Positions 1 to 9,453 of a DNA stretch of 47,747 nt are shown here, one piece after another. How positions within the stretch are numbered: position 1 is the first letter of the stretch; the number at the start of each line of letters is the position of its first letter. The notes under the pieces were generated by a model. It made no database searches. It had not been told where the DNA came from and worked only from the letters and a program-made list of their open reading frames with translations. A program made the position numbers and the translations under genes. The DNA is from Bacilli bacterium (GTDB lineage Bacteria; Bacillota_I; Bacilli_A; RF39; UBA660): NCBI GenBank assembly GCA_017459425.1, contig JAFUCZ010000030.1:147651-195397 (forward strand), read 5' to 3'.

Positions 1-1
1 A

Positions 2-565
2 TTTAAAGGAATTACTGATGAAAACGGTAAAGTAATTATCGATAATCTAAAAATTGGTAAATATTACATCATTGAAACAGAGGCATCTACTGGTTATGTA
101 ATTACTGACGAAATTGTTTATTTTGAAATAAAAGAAAATGGAGAAATTGTAAAAGCTGAAATGAAAAATAAACAAATAACTGGTACAGTTGAAATTACAA
201 AACAAGATATATCTACAAGTGAACCACTACCTAATACATTAATTGAAGTGTATAACGAAAAAGATGAGTTAGTTTATAGTGGTAGAACTGATAATGAAGG
301 TAAAATTACTATTGAAGATTTGAAATATGGAAAATACTATTTTATAGAAAAGGAAGCACCAGAAGGATACACACTTAATAATGAAAAAATGTATTTTGAA
401 ATATTAGAAGATGGAAAGATAGTTAAAGCAACTATGGTAGATGAAAAAGAAGTAATTGAAGTACCCAATACTTTAGCTAATATTGATTCAATTATAATAC
501 CTATTGGAATTATTACTATTGGTGGACTTTTATTTATATTATCAAAAAGAAAGGAAAATAAATAA
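2..565 (+). CDS. Sortase-anchored SpaA/Cna-B surface protein (C-terminal part, 5' end outside window)
   Basis: The reading frame is open from base 2, so this is the C-terminal 187 residues of a larger protein. Two prealbumin-like (SpaA/Cna-B) repeats are visible. The first ends near base 160. The second covers about bases 170-450 and contains the typical EKEAPEGY segment, whose Glu usually catalyses an internal isopeptide bond. The tail has the order of a cell-wall sorting signal: VPNTL, a hydrophobic stretch, then KRKENK. The motif departs from LPXTG. In this family such proteins are pilins or adhesins linked to peptidoglycan by a sortase, and a sortase is encoded at 23050-23661. The stop overlaps the next start (TAATG). 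Role in donor-recipient contact during conjugation is an inference. Confidence 0.85.
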   Translation, partial: FKGITDENGKVIIDNLKIGKYYIIETEASTGYVITDEIVYFEIKENGEIVKAEMKNKQITGTVEITKQDISTSEPLPNTLIEVYNEKDELVYSGRTDNEGKITIEDLKYGKYYFIEKEAPEGYTLNNEKMYFEILEDGKIVKATMVDEKEVIEVPNTLANIDSIIIPIGIITIGGLLFILSKRKENK

Positions 566-1311
566 TGTCTACAAGAGGCGCAATAGGTTTTATAAAAAAT
601 AAACAATATAAAGTTTCATACAATCATTGGGATAGTTATCTTGAAGGCAAAGGAGTAGAAGTTGTAAACTTTATAAAGAATAATAGTGTAGAAAGATTAA
701 ATGAAATATTTGATAATATGATTATGGTAAACCAAACTGATATACCAACAGAAAAAGAAAGAAAAGAAATTCTTAAATTTTGGAAAAACAATAATATTAA
801 AAATGAATGGGATCCAAAACATTTTGGAAGTGGAACAGCAGATTGGTACTATTATTTAAGTGTTACTAATGGTTATCCAGAATATTATAATAAAGGTTTA
901 AGATATATGACCGATGATAAGGAATTTATTAATGATACATTATTTTGTGAGTTTGCATATTTAATTGATTTAGATGAGAATAAATTACATATTCTTAGTA
1001 ATGATAAAGAATGCTCATTTGATTTTGATAAGATACCTGATAATTGGATTGAAATTGGTAAAATACAACTTAGTAATGATTGTAAAGATAAATTCATGAA
1101 CTTAATATATGATAAAAATGAACAAGAACAAAAAGACATATATGAAAGCATGGGTATAACAAAATATATAGATGAAAAATTAAAATTAGATAGATATGAT
1201 TATTATGCTCAAGAAAAAGTTTATAACAGTGTGCTAGAACATATTGATGAAATTGAATTTGAAGACATAATAGATGAATATACTAAAAATCTTGAAATGG
1301 AAGATATATAA
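565..1311 (+). CDS. Conserved mobile-element protein of unknown function (MSTRGAIGF type)
   Basis: This 248-residue soluble protein begins MSTRGAIGFIKNKQYKVSYN. That opening is one I associate with uncharacterised proteins of phages and conjugative elements. No catalytic motif is evident. It is rich in Asp, Glu, Lys and Tyr and has no membrane segment. The start overlaps the stop of the surface-protein gene by one base, which suggests translational coupling. The end of the protein is NLEMEDI. Function unknown. Confidence 0.75.
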   Translation: MSTRGAIGFIKNKQYKVSYNHWDSYLEGKGVEVVNFIKNNSVERLNEIFDNMIMVNQTDIPTEKERKEILKFWKNNNIKNEWDPKHFGSGTADWYYYLSVTNGYPEYYNKGLRYMTDDKEFINDTLFCEFAYLIDLDENKLHILSNDKECSFDFDKIPDNWIEIGKIQLSNDCKDKFMNLIYDKNEQEQKDIYESMGITKYIDEKLKLDRYDYYAQEKVYNSVLEHIDEIEFEDIIDEYTKNLEMEDI

Positions 1312-1332
1312 ATTTAGAAGTGGAGGAAATAT

Positions 1333-2061
1333 ATGAGAAATTTATGTACATTTTGTGGTAAAGTGGTTGAAAAATCAGAATTAAAAGAAGATGAAGAAGG
1401 GAAGAAAGTTGCTTTAGTTAGACTTTCTCTTCCTAGAACAATAAATGGAAAGGAATCAGAGGAATTTATAGAATTTACAGCAAGAAATAAAATGGCAGAA
1501 AATATAGTTCAAATTGTTAATAAAGATGATGTGCTTGCTGTTAGAGGTAATCTTATTACTAATTCAGTTGATATAATGGGAACTAATATAAATAAATTGG
1601 AAGTTGTCCCTAGTCAAATATCTTTTTTGGATAAAGAAAAGGTTACTGATGAATTATATCAATCACAAGCAATATTAATTGGTAGATTGGTTAAAACACC
1701 TGAACTAACTACAACAGAAAGTGGTAAATCAGTTACTAATATAACACTAGCTGTTACTAGGGATGAAAAAAATGAAGAAGGTGTTTATGAAACAGATTTT
1801 ATAAATGTTTCTGCTTGGAATGGTTCTGCTAAAACTGTATCAGAGTATTGTAGAAAAGGTGACTTGATTGCGATAATAGGTTCATTTTATTCTAAGAAAA
1901 ATGAATATAAAGATGTTGAGTATGATACTCTAAATATTAGTGCTAATAAGATTTCATTTTTATCTACAAAAAGATATGATGAAGAACCAGAAAAAGAAGA
2001 AAAAACTACAAAAAACAAAAAAACTAAAGATAAAAAAGAATCAGAAATAGAGGTAGCATGA
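1333..2061 (+). CDS. ssb: Single-stranded DNA-binding protein with two OB folds
   Basis: This 242-residue protein carries two SSB-like OB domains in one chain. The first (about residues 1-95) includes FCGKVVEKSEL and AVRGNL. The second (about 105-210) is much closer to canonical SSB: AILIGRLVKTPELTTTESGK, then TDFINVSAWNGSAKTVSEYC and KGDLIAIIGSFYSKK. A lysine-rich linker follows. The tail ends SEIEVA and lacks the DDDIPF-type tip that docks partner proteins in chromosomal SSB. Bacterial SSB usually has about 110-180 residues and one OB fold. ICE-encoded SSB commonly coats transferred single strands in the recipient. The RBS is AGTGGAGG, 8 bases upstream of the ATG. Confidence 0.88.
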   Translation: MRNLCTFCGKVVEKSELKEDEEGKKVALVRLSLPRTINGKESEEFIEFTARNKMAENIVQIVNKDDVLAVRGNLITNSVDIMGTNINKLEVVPSQISFLDKEKVTDELYQSQAILIGRLVKTPELTTTESGKSVTNITLAVTRDEKNEEGVYETDFINVSAWNGSAKTVSEYCRKGDLIAIIGSFYSKKNEYKDVEYDTLNISANKISFLSTKRYDEEPEKEEKTTKNKKTKDKKESEIEVA

Positions 2062-2645
2062 TGTTTGATAAAAATAAAACATACAAATTAAAAGATTTAT
2101 TAAATAATTATGGTATGCTAAATATCGAGTTTAAATATTATGGTAATAACAATAAAGGTGATTTGATATTATATATGAAAACGGGTACTGACAAAGTATC
2201 CGTTTTTACATCTTTAGATAATAAAGGTAAGTATGACTATCTAAAGTTAAATGAAGAAGAGGCTTTAGAAGTTGATTTTAAATTTGATAAGGAGGTCGAT
2301 GAAGTGGATTTGGATATTGCTGTTTTAGTTTTAAGAACTAGTGATGTTAATATACCTTCTGCAAGATATTCTATAGAAACATTAGATAAACTAACAAAAG
2401 AACAAGATCAGGAATTTAGAAATAATTTGGATGGACTAGAAGATGGTATTTGTTATTCAATAGTTGATAACAATACTGCTATGACTTTATATGATGGTAT
2501 TTATATTTTTGGAACAGGTGGATTTGTAAATGACTTAATTAACAACAAATTACCAAACGAAAAGAATAAACTAAAAAAACAAAATTTGCAACTAATTCTT
2601 GATTACTATAAGAATAACGAAAAGGAGGCATCTTATGGGTTATAG
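2058..2645 (+). CDS. Hypothetical protein in the ICE accessory operon
   Basis: The product has 195 residues, is acidic and is predicted soluble. It overlaps the end of ssb by four bases (ATGA), so it is probably coupled to it. A second in-frame ATG lies at 2061. I recognise no family. The middle of the protein has a DEVDLDIAVLVLRTSDVNIP segment, and the C-terminal half contains a glycine-containing stretch IYIFGTGGFVNDL. Function unknown. Confidence 0.7.
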   Translation: MMFDKNKTYKLKDLLNNYGMLNIEFKYYGNNNKGDLILYMKTGTDKVSVFTSLDNKGKYDYLKLNEEEALEVDFKFDKEVDEVDLDIAVLVLRTSDVNIPSARYSIETLDKLTKEQDQEFRNNLDGLEDGICYSIVDNNTAMTLYDGIYIFGTGGFVNDLINNKLPNEKNKLKKQNLQLILDYYKNNEKEASYGL

Positions 2646-3081
2646 GTCAGATGTTAGAATTGTAACATCGAAAAAAGGTTTTAAGAAATTAAGCAACTAT
2701 GTTAAAAATTATTTAAAAGATAAAAATGAAGATTATAATTTGTTAGAACATTTGGATTTTAAAGTTGAAAATAGTTATGAAAAATACTTTGGTTGGAATG
2801 GTATAAAATGGTATGACGGTTGTGAAGGATATGAAGAAGTTACTGCTATTGTAGAAGGACTTAGCAAATTAGCTGAAGAAGATTATTCATATCGTTTCGC
2901 TCGTATTGGAGAAAGTTATGACGATTATGAAACCTATTCTTATGAATCCGAACAGGAAGAAGAACAAGATTTAGAGTATCCAAGTTTTATAAGAGAATTT
3001 GATGATGAATATACTGCAAGCTTTATAAATCAAATGGATGAAAAAAATAATCTTAATCAGGTTTGTGAGGTGTCTGTATGA
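2635..3081 (+). CDS. Conserved mobile-element protein (MGYRSDVRIV type)
   Basis: I place the start at 2635 because AAAGGAGG lies seven bases upstream. An in-frame ATG at 2599 lies deeper inside the upstream gene and has no such site. The 148-residue protein begins MGYRSDVRIVTSKKGFKKL, which resembles small uncharacterised proteins of phages and ICEs. A short motif YEKYFGWNGIKWYDGCEGYE is followed by a very acidic, Tyr-rich C-terminal half. It overlaps the previous gene by 11 bases and the next by four. Function unknown. Confidence 0.75.
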   Translation: MGYRSDVRIVTSKKGFKKLSNYVKNYLKDKNEDYNLLEHLDFKVENSYEKYFGWNGIKWYDGCEGYEEVTAIVEGLSKLAEEDYSYRFARIGESYDDYETYSYESEQEEEQDLEYPSFIREFDDEYTASFINQMDEKNNLNQVCEVSV

Positions 3082-3641
3082 AATTATTAACGAAAGAAAT
3101 TGAGGAAAAGTTCAAGAAATATCCTCTCGGTTCTCAAGATGGTAAAGGTGGTAATGCTGAAGTATTAGTTAAGTATTTTAATCCTTGTGGTTCTGGTACA
3201 TGGTTAATTACTGAGGCTGAAAAACAAGAAGATGGGGATTACTTACTATATGGATATTGCCATATCTTTGAATGGGAATGGGGAACAGTAATGTTAAGTG
3301 AACTTGAAAATCTTAAATTACCATTTGGGCTTAAAGTAGAAAGAGATTTGTATTCTGCTAATTGTAAATTCATTAAGGATTATGTTGATTATCCTTATGA
3401 TAATAAGAAAATTGCTTTAAGATCTGGTTATTATTTTTTAGATGTTGAAAAGGATAGGATTCCTTTCTTTGATAAATTAGTAAAGACTAATGACAAAATA
3501 AATTATAAAGGTGAAGAATTAGATTTATATGATGCTCATGATTATGAAACATCTAAAATGGTTGATGATCTTTTTGGTAATAGCATGGGTTATTATATTG
3601 ATGATTATATTGTAAAAAATGACGAATGTATTGAAATATAG
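3078..3641 (+). CDS. DUF2958 domain protein
   Basis: The first about 105 residues match the DUF2958 pattern: MKLLTKEIEEKFKKYPLGSQ, FNPCGSGTWLITEAEKQEDG, YGYCHIFEWEWGTVMLSELE. This domain recurs in conjugative elements and plasmids but has no established activity. About 80 further residues form an unrecognised C-terminal part, ending ECIEI. The gene overlaps the preceding one by four bases and ends 11 bases before the pilin gene, at the edge of the secretion block. Confidence 0.8.
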   Translation: MKLLTKEIEEKFKKYPLGSQDGKGGNAEVLVKYFNPCGSGTWLITEAEKQEDGDYLLYGYCHIFEWEWGTVMLSELENLKLPFGLKVERDLYSANCKFIKDYVDYPYDNKKIALRSGYYFLDVEKDRIPFFDKLVKTNDKINYKGEELDLYDAHDYETSKMVDDLFGNSMGYYIDDYIVKNDECIEI

Positions 3642-3652
3642 GAGGAGGTTTT

Positions 3653-4006
3653 ATGTTACATAATATAAAAAATAAAATATTAAATTTGAATGGATTTGCT
3701 ACTGCTTTTATTCTTACATTATTATCTAGTATTAATACTAATGTTTCAGCACTTGATAAATTAGAGGGTGGAGATATTACTATTGAAGCACTGGGAAACA
3801 TCATTAAAAATCTTGGAACGAAGATTCAAGTATTTGGAGTAGTTCTCTCATTTATTGCTTTAGTAATATTTGTAATTCAATTTATTATTGGAGATGATGA
3901 AACAAAACAAAGAAAGAAAAAAACTATTATTTATACAGTAGTTGGACTTGTTCTTTTAATACTTGTACCATCAATCATTAATTTTATAATTGATACAGTA
4001 AAGTAG
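3653..4006 (+). CDS. VirB2/TrbC-like conjugative pilin
   Basis: The product has 117 residues. An N-terminal hydrophobic segment (about 14-30) ending near NVSA looks like a cleavable signal. Two membrane helices follow: about 60-80 (FGVVLSFIALVIFVIQFIIG) and about 92-113. A short basic loop DDETKQRKKKT separates them. This is the usual layout of VirB2/TrbC pilins in Gram-positive conjugation systems, where the small protein forms part of the channel. It sits directly before VirB6, VirB3 and VirB4 homologues, which supports the assignment. The RBS is AGGAGG. Confidence 0.8.
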   Translation: MLHNIKNKILNLNGFATAFILTLLSSINTNVSALDKLEGGDITIEALGNIIKNLGTKIQVFGVVLSFIALVIFVIQFIIGDDETKQRKKKTIIYTVVGLVLLILVPSIINFIIDTVK

Positions 4007-4015
4007 GTGATATAA

Positions 4016-5677
4016 GTGCTACAAGTATTAAGTATTAGTAGTGATATAAAGTATGGTGTTCTAGATATATTAAGAGGTCTAGGAATTGGAGCTATCAATA
4101 TTATATTTAGTACAATTGATGTATTATATGATGTAGCTCATAAGATTAATAGTATTAATTTTATTGAACTATTAAAGGATATGAATAATTCACCATTTAC
4201 AAAAATATTTAATGCCTTTTTTATATTATCATTTGTTGTATTATTCTTATTCTCTGTATGGAAAATATCTTTTAGAATATTGGATGCAGATGTTCAAGAA
4301 CAACCTATGTTTGAAACTGTTAAGGAAATTGTTAAATGTGGTTTTCTTATATTTAGTATCTATTTAATTATGAATACTAGTATTAATTTAGGCATCAGTA
4401 TTTCTGGTGCTATATATAATAATTTTACTGGTGACAATTCTACTATTGGAGATACTATGAAAACAGCATACTTATCTATAAATGAAAATTGTTATAAACA
4501 AGGTAATGGTGATGATAAAAGTGATGCTAATAATGTAAAAGAACTCAAAAAGATATTGACTGGTTATTCTTCTATTGACGATGTATCTACTATGGAAGAC
4601 TTTGAAAAACTAGTTAGGAATGAAGTAATTACTGCTTCAAATGTATCTGATAGTGGAGCATTTTCTTATAGATGTAATATTCATGTACCTGGTATATGGA
4701 ATGATAAAGAGGATTATGCCTTTAATTATAATTTCTTATTTGGAATATTAGTAGGTTGTGTCTTTTTATTATCAATTGGATTTGCTGTTTTAATGCTTGG
4801 CAGAAGACAATTAGAATTAGCATTTTTGATGGTTATATCTCCATTAGTAATTGCAACTAGTGTTGGTAGAAAAGAACAAAGATCAGCCTTATGGCAACAA
4901 TTAGCATCACTTGTCTTACAATCTGGTGCTTTGATGTTATTGATAGGTTTAACTTCTATAATGTTTCCTGCTATTCAAAATAGTAATGTTATTAATAGCT
5001 TACCTTATTTTACTAAAATTGTTTCACAATCTATTCTATATTTAGGTTGTGCTATGATGCTTATGACTGGTTCTACAGCACTTAATAGATTTATTGGTGA
5101 GAATGTATCTGCTAATAGTGGAAGAGATACTCTTATGGCAATGCGTGGTTTAGCAGGAGGATTTGCTACTGCTGGAGCTGTAGGTCTTGGTCTTTTGAAG
5201 ACAGCTCAAGGTATGTCTAAAGGTGGAATGAAGTTTGCAAAAGGTTTAAAAGAATTAGGACAAGGTTCTTTAAAAACTGCTCAAGGTATGTATCATGGCC
5301 TAGCAAGTGTTAATCCTAAAATGAATGAAAGATTAGCAAGTAAGATGAATGATAAAACTGGTAGAGGCATAGCAAATGTTATGAGAGGTATAGACCTACA
5401 AAATAGTAATAATGGTCTTGCTCGTGCTTATGGTAGAATGCTTGAAAGTCGTGGAGAGGCTATGGTAAATGATGTTGGTTCTAAATGGAATTTTGGTGAA
5501 AATAGATATAATCCAGACTATATTAGAAGTGGTGTAGGTCTTGCTAGAAAAGGAATTAATGATATAAGAAATGGTGTTGGAATGGCTTTTGAAAGTGCTA
5601 GAAACATTGGTAATCCTAGAAAGAATTACTTTAAACCAAAATTATATGACTATGGAAATGAAAAAGATAAAATTTAA
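4016..5677 (+). CDS. VirB6/TrbL-type conjugation membrane protein
   Basis: This 553-residue polytopic membrane protein probably uses a GTG start, with AGGTG six bases upstream. Hydrophobic segments lie near residues 10-45, 65-85, 100-130, 235-265, 270-285, 300-325 and 335-355. A long glycine-, lysine- and asparagine-rich cytoplasmic tail (about 365-553) follows, with repeats around KTAQGM (twice). This is the general plan of TrbL/VirB6 proteins, which form the inner-membrane channel of type IV secretion systems. It is the third gene of the block counted from DUF2958 and lies ten bases after the pilin gene. Confidence 0.85.
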   Translation: MLQVLSISSDIKYGVLDILRGLGIGAINIIFSTIDVLYDVAHKINSINFIELLKDMNNSPFTKIFNAFFILSFVVLFLFSVWKISFRILDADVQEQPMFETVKEIVKCGFLIFSIYLIMNTSINLGISISGAIYNNFTGDNSTIGDTMKTAYLSINENCYKQGNGDDKSDANNVKELKKILTGYSSIDDVSTMEDFEKLVRNEVITASNVSDSGAFSYRCNIHVPGIWNDKEDYAFNYNFLFGILVGCVFLLSIGFAVLMLGRRQLELAFLMVISPLVIATSVGRKEQRSALWQQLASLVLQSGALMLLIGLTSIMFPAIQNSNVINSLPYFTKIVSQSILYLGCAMMLMTGSTALNRFIGENVSANSGRDTLMAMRGLAGGFATAGAVGLGLLKTAQGMSKGGMKFAKGLKELGQGSLKTAQGMYHGLASVNPKMNERLASKMNDKTGRGIANVMRGIDLQNSNNGLARAYGRMLESRGEAMVNDVGSKWNFGENRYNPDYIRSGVGLARKGINDIRNGVGMAFESARNIGNPRKNYFKPKLYDYGNEKDKI

Positions 5678-5690
5678 GGAGGCATGATAA

Positions 5691-5972
5691 ATGTATATTA
5701 CTATGCAAACAATCAAAAGAAATCTTGGATTATTTAATTTACAATTGATGGATATTATTATTGGTGGAATAGTAGGTATTATATTTACTATTTTATTTTT
5801 ACTTAAAGCATATACAATAGGATTTGTTATACTATCACTTGGTGCATTAGCACTCGTACCAATGAATTTTAGTAAATGTGATAGATTATATAAATTAGTT
5901 ATTTTATTTTCTAGGTATATGTTTAATACTAAGGAATATGTATATTTTTCTAGTGATAATATAGATGTATAA
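5691..5972 (+). CDS. VirB3/PrgI-family conjugation protein
   Basis: The 93-residue product has two adjacent membrane helices (about residues 22-40 and 42-58). The C-terminus is typical of PrgI/VirB3 proteins, with aromatic residues around YMFNTKEYVYF. Such proteins cooperate with the VirB4 ATPase and sit at the inner membrane. It overlaps the next gene, which encodes VirB4, by eight bases, a common arrangement for this pair. The RBS is AGGAGG. Confidence 0.82.
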   Translation: MYITMQTIKRNLGLFNLQLMDIIIGGIVGIIFTILFLLKAYTIGFVILSLGALALVPMNFSKCDRLYKLVILFSRYMFNTKEYVYFSSDNIDV

Positions 5973-8475
5973 AATAGTTAAATTACCACCAAAAGATAAA
6001 TTAAAAAGTATTCAAGATAAAGAATTTAAGCTTATTAGAAAACTTAAAAGTAAGAAAAAGCAAAACTATATCAAAAAGAATAAATTAAAAAAGAAAATTG
6101 GTAATTCTCAAATATTTACCAATATTAAAAACATTGATGATAATGGTTTAATAACATTAAAAACAGGTCAACTGGCTATATTTTACAGACTACAACCAAT
6201 TGACCTTTCACTCACTAATAAAAGTGAACAAGAATTATTTTATCATACTTTAGCTCGAGTTTATAGACTTCCTATAACAATTAAGGCATATAAGTTTGAT
6301 GAAAAGATAAATCTAAATGCAAATAAAGAAAATTATCAAAAATTGATTGAAAAGTATAGAAATAATAAATCTAGATATGATATACTTTCTAACAATAAGG
6401 AATTCATTGATGTAATTGAACAAGAAAACATTACATCAGCAAGTTCTTATTACTTTTCTTTAATTGCTAAAAACAAAGAAGAATTAGAAAAATATAAGGA
6501 AGAGTTTGAAAGACTTTGTCTATCTACTACTCCTAAACTTGAAATTGCTAACATAACTAATAAAAAACATTTATTAAAAATATTTTGTAATATGTATTTT
6601 TCTAATGTTAATTTGGATCAATTAATATATTATGATTTATTTGATTTAATAGTACCAATGAATTTAAGAGAAACACCATCTCAATTAAAGTTTGATGATA
6701 AGGTTGTTCAAATGGTTACTATTAAAAATTATCCATTGTTTTTAGAAGGTGGATTTTTAGATAGAATCGTTAATATCCCTAATATTAATGTATCTATGAC
6801 AATTAATGAGAGTATTGATTCATCCAAAATACTTAATATTTTAAATGCTAATTTTAAATCAGTTTTGGCAGATTATAATACAAGTAAGAATTTAAGTGAT
6901 GTTACTGAAATGCAATCACTTATGAATAACTATAAATTATTAATTGAGCAAATATCAGCAAATGATGAAAAGATTAAAGAAGTATCAATTGTAATGGCTG
7001 TAACTGGTTCTAAAAAACAAAGAGAAGAAACTATTAAGGAAATTAAAAGAAATGCTGAAATATATCAGATTAAAGTTGATGTTCCTAAGCTAAGACAAAT
7101 GGAATTATGGCAAAGTTATGATTTATCTAATAGAAATGTAAAAGATTATCCTATGTTTGTACCAACTCTAACATTTGCAAGTAGTTTTCCTTTTAGTGAA
7201 ATCTATCATAATGATTCAAATGGTTGGTTAATAGGAGAAGATGCTGGATATGGATTACCTGCATTCTTTGATCCATTTTATTTAAATAATGAAAGAACTA
7301 GCCATAATATTAGTATAGTAGGTTCTACTGGTTGTGGTAAGTCTTATTTAATGAAATTATTAGTATGTAATGAATTTGCTAGAGGTACTAAGATATTCTT
7401 ATTCGATATTGAAAATGAGTATCAAAAATTTGTTGAAAGAAATAATGGAGAATATATCGATTTATCAAGCAAGAGTTTAATTAATCCATTACAAGTTAGG
7501 TTTGTTCAAACTAATGACGAAGATGATGAAAATACACATAATATATTATCTAAACATCTTGGTTTTCTAGAAACATTTTTTACTACTGTATTTCAAAATA
7601 TTACAGAAAAAGAACTTGTTGTTTTGCTTGATATAGTAGAAAAATTCTATAAGACATTTGGAATAACTAAAAATACTACACTAGAACAGTTTGAAAGATT
7701 TAATTCTCGTGATTATCCTATTTTTTCTGAATTATATGATTATCTAATAGAATATAAGAAAAAGGTAACAAACAAAGAAGAATCAAGAATATTAGTTAAT
7801 ATTGAGGTATTACTTAAAAGATTAATTATTGGACAAGACGCCAATTTATTTAATGGATATACAACAATAGATTTGTCTAATGATTTAATTGCTTTTAATT
7901 TACAAGAATTGATGTTTAATTCTAGTAGAAGATTAATTAATACTCAAATGATTAATTTACTAACATTCTTAAATAATGAGATCGTATCTAATAAAAAGAA
8001 TAATGATACAAAAGATGATAAAAAAAGAGGACTAATTGTAGTAGATGAATTTCATAGTTTTATAGATGAAGAAAATCCTACATTATTAAAATACTTTGCA
8101 AGTCTAACTAGAAAATTAAGAAAATATAGTTATGGAATGGTACTTGGTACTCAATCAATACAAGACTTAGTTGGTACTGCTCAGATACTTAGAAATGCAA
8201 CAGCTATTTTTAATAACTGTCAATATCAATTTACTGGTATGCTTAAAGATGATGATTTACAAGCACTTGAGAAAATATATGCTAATAATAAATTAACTGA
8301 AACACAAAAAGCATTTTTGACAAGGTGTAATCAAGGACAATTCTTAATTAATATTACTAATAAGCAAAGACTTAGAATTAATGTATATGCAACACCTTTA
8401 GAAACATATTATATGGGTGAGTCTGAAGATAAGTTTAATTATAAGGAAAATTATGAAAAAGATTCTACTGATTAA
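5965..8475 (+). CDS. VirB4/TraE-type conjugation ATPase
   Basis: This 836-residue ATPase energises the type IV secretion channel. The N-terminal half (about 1-420) is the VirB4 region that contacts the membrane complex. The C-terminal half is a RecA-like motor. Walker A is GSTGCGKS at residues 453-460, followed by FLFDIENEYQKF. Walker B is LIVVDEFHSF near residue 690, followed by the sensor-like LGTQSIQDL. The N-terminal 45 residues are unusually lysine-rich. Length is normal for the family. The M23 hydrolase gene starts inside its 3' end. Confidence 0.95.
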   Translation: MYKIVKLPPKDKLKSIQDKEFKLIRKLKSKKKQNYIKKNKLKKKIGNSQIFTNIKNIDDNGLITLKTGQLAIFYRLQPIDLSLTNKSEQELFYHTLARVYRLPITIKAYKFDEKINLNANKENYQKLIEKYRNNKSRYDILSNNKEFIDVIEQENITSASSYYFSLIAKNKEELEKYKEEFERLCLSTTPKLEIANITNKKHLLKIFCNMYFSNVNLDQLIYYDLFDLIVPMNLRETPSQLKFDDKVVQMVTIKNYPLFLEGGFLDRIVNIPNINVSMTINESIDSSKILNILNANFKSVLADYNTSKNLSDVTEMQSLMNNYKLLIEQISANDEKIKEVSIVMAVTGSKKQREETIKEIKRNAEIYQIKVDVPKLRQMELWQSYDLSNRNVKDYPMFVPTLTFASSFPFSEIYHNDSNGWLIGEDAGYGLPAFFDPFYLNNERTSHNISIVGSTGCGKSYLMKLLVCNEFARGTKIFLFDIENEYQKFVERNNGEYIDLSSKSLINPLQVRFVQTNDEDDENTHNILSKHLGFLETFFTTVFQNITEKELVVLLDIVEKFYKTFGITKNTTLEQFERFNSRDYPIFSELYDYLIEYKKKVTNKEESRILVNIEVLLKRLIIGQDANLFNGYTTIDLSNDLIAFNLQELMFNSSRRLINTQMINLLTFLNNEIVSNKKNNDTKDDKKRGLIVVDEFHSFIDEENPTLLKYFASLTRKLRKYSYGMVLGTQSIQDLVGTAQILRNATAIFNNCQYQFTGMLKDDDLQALEKIYANNKLTETQKAFLTRCNQGQFLINITNKQRLRINVYATPLETYYMGESEDKFNYKENYEKDSTD

Positions 8476-9451
8476 ACTGTCAATTGTGTTTCTAATATTA
8501 GGATTAATTGGTTTTATATTAATCACTATTATTGCTATTGTTGGTTATTCTACGGGTTCAGAATATCAAAAACAATTACTTTCTGAAATGAGAGAGAATT
8601 CTACTGTTATAAATAATCAAATATATGCAGATAGATATAGGGCATTATTAAATAATCATTTAAAGAAAGATGGTTATGTTACTCTTGAAAGAATAGTATA
8701 TTATTTGCAAAGAACTAATAATATACTTGATACATCTAAACTTAGTTATGAAAAATGGGAAAAAGCATATCTAAAAAATGTTGATTCAGAAAAGAAACAA
8801 ATGATTCCTATTAAAACAATTTGTAAAGATTTAAAAAAAGATAATACACTACCTGAATATACTATTAAAAGTGGTAGGAATGATGATGGTGTAGAAATTG
8901 ATAAAATAGATTTATGTTATATTAATGATAAGAGTGTGGCAGATTCTAATGATTATACAGATGTATTCTTAGAACTGCCTTTTTCTTTTCCGTTGAAAAA
9001 ATCACAAGATTTTACTGTAACATCTATTGTTTTTGAATCTAGAGAACTTGATTTTACTAGTGATGGAACAAAGACTGTAGATCAACATTCTGGTTGGGAT
9101 TTTGCTGTTCCTGTTGGAACAAATGTATATAGTATTTGTGATGGAACAGTAACATCTATTATAAATACACAAGATAATGATTTAAATTATTATGAAAGCT
9201 ATAATAAAACGGGTAATTACATAATAGTTGCTTGTGATAATGGATTAAGTGCTAATTACTTTCATTTAAAGTATAAATCTACACCTGATACTATTAAAGT
9301 TGGAACACATATAAAAAAAGGTGAAAAGATTGCTAAAACATCTACCACAGGAACAAGTACAGGTCCTCATTTACATTTAGGATTGAAAGATGCTAATGGT
9401 ACTAATTTAGATGCTTTAGCATATATAAATTTATTTAATTGGGAGGAATGA
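8453..9451 (+). CDS. M23 family cell-wall endopeptidase of the conjugation system
   Basis: The start at 8453 follows AAGGA by six bases. A further in-frame ATG at 8417 lacks such a site. The 332-residue protein has one N-terminal membrane helix (about 5-30) and then a mostly unrecognised region. A LytM/M23 peptidase domain occupies about residues 200-325. Zinc ligands are visible as HSGWDFAVP (H and D) and GTSTGPHLHLGL (HxH). These enzymes cut peptide cross-links in peptidoglycan and open the wall for the conjugation channel. No lytic transglycosylase domain is seen, although many Gram-positive VirB1-like proteins pair one with a peptidase. Confidence 0.9.
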   Translation: MKKILLIKLSIVFLILGLIGFILITIIAIVGYSTGSEYQKQLLSEMRENSTVINNQIYADRYRALLNNHLKKDGYVTLERIVYYLQRTNNILDTSKLSYEKWEKAYLKNVDSEKKQMIPIKTICKDLKKDNTLPEYTIKSGRNDDGVEIDKIDLCYINDKSVADSNDYTDVFLELPFSFPLKKSQDFTVTSIVFESRELDFTSDGTKTVDQHSGWDFAVPVGTNVYSICDGTVTSIINTQDNDLNYYESYNKTGNYIIVACDNGLSANYFHLKYKSTPDTIKVGTHIKKGEKIAKTSTTGTSTGPHLHLGLKDANGTNLDALAYINLFNWEE

Positions 9452-9453
9452 TT

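Noticed and set aside
565-1311. Nuclease or antirestriction function for the MSTRGAIGF-type protein
   Set aside because: No catalytic motif can be seen. Similarity of the first residues to phage-type proteins does not give a function.
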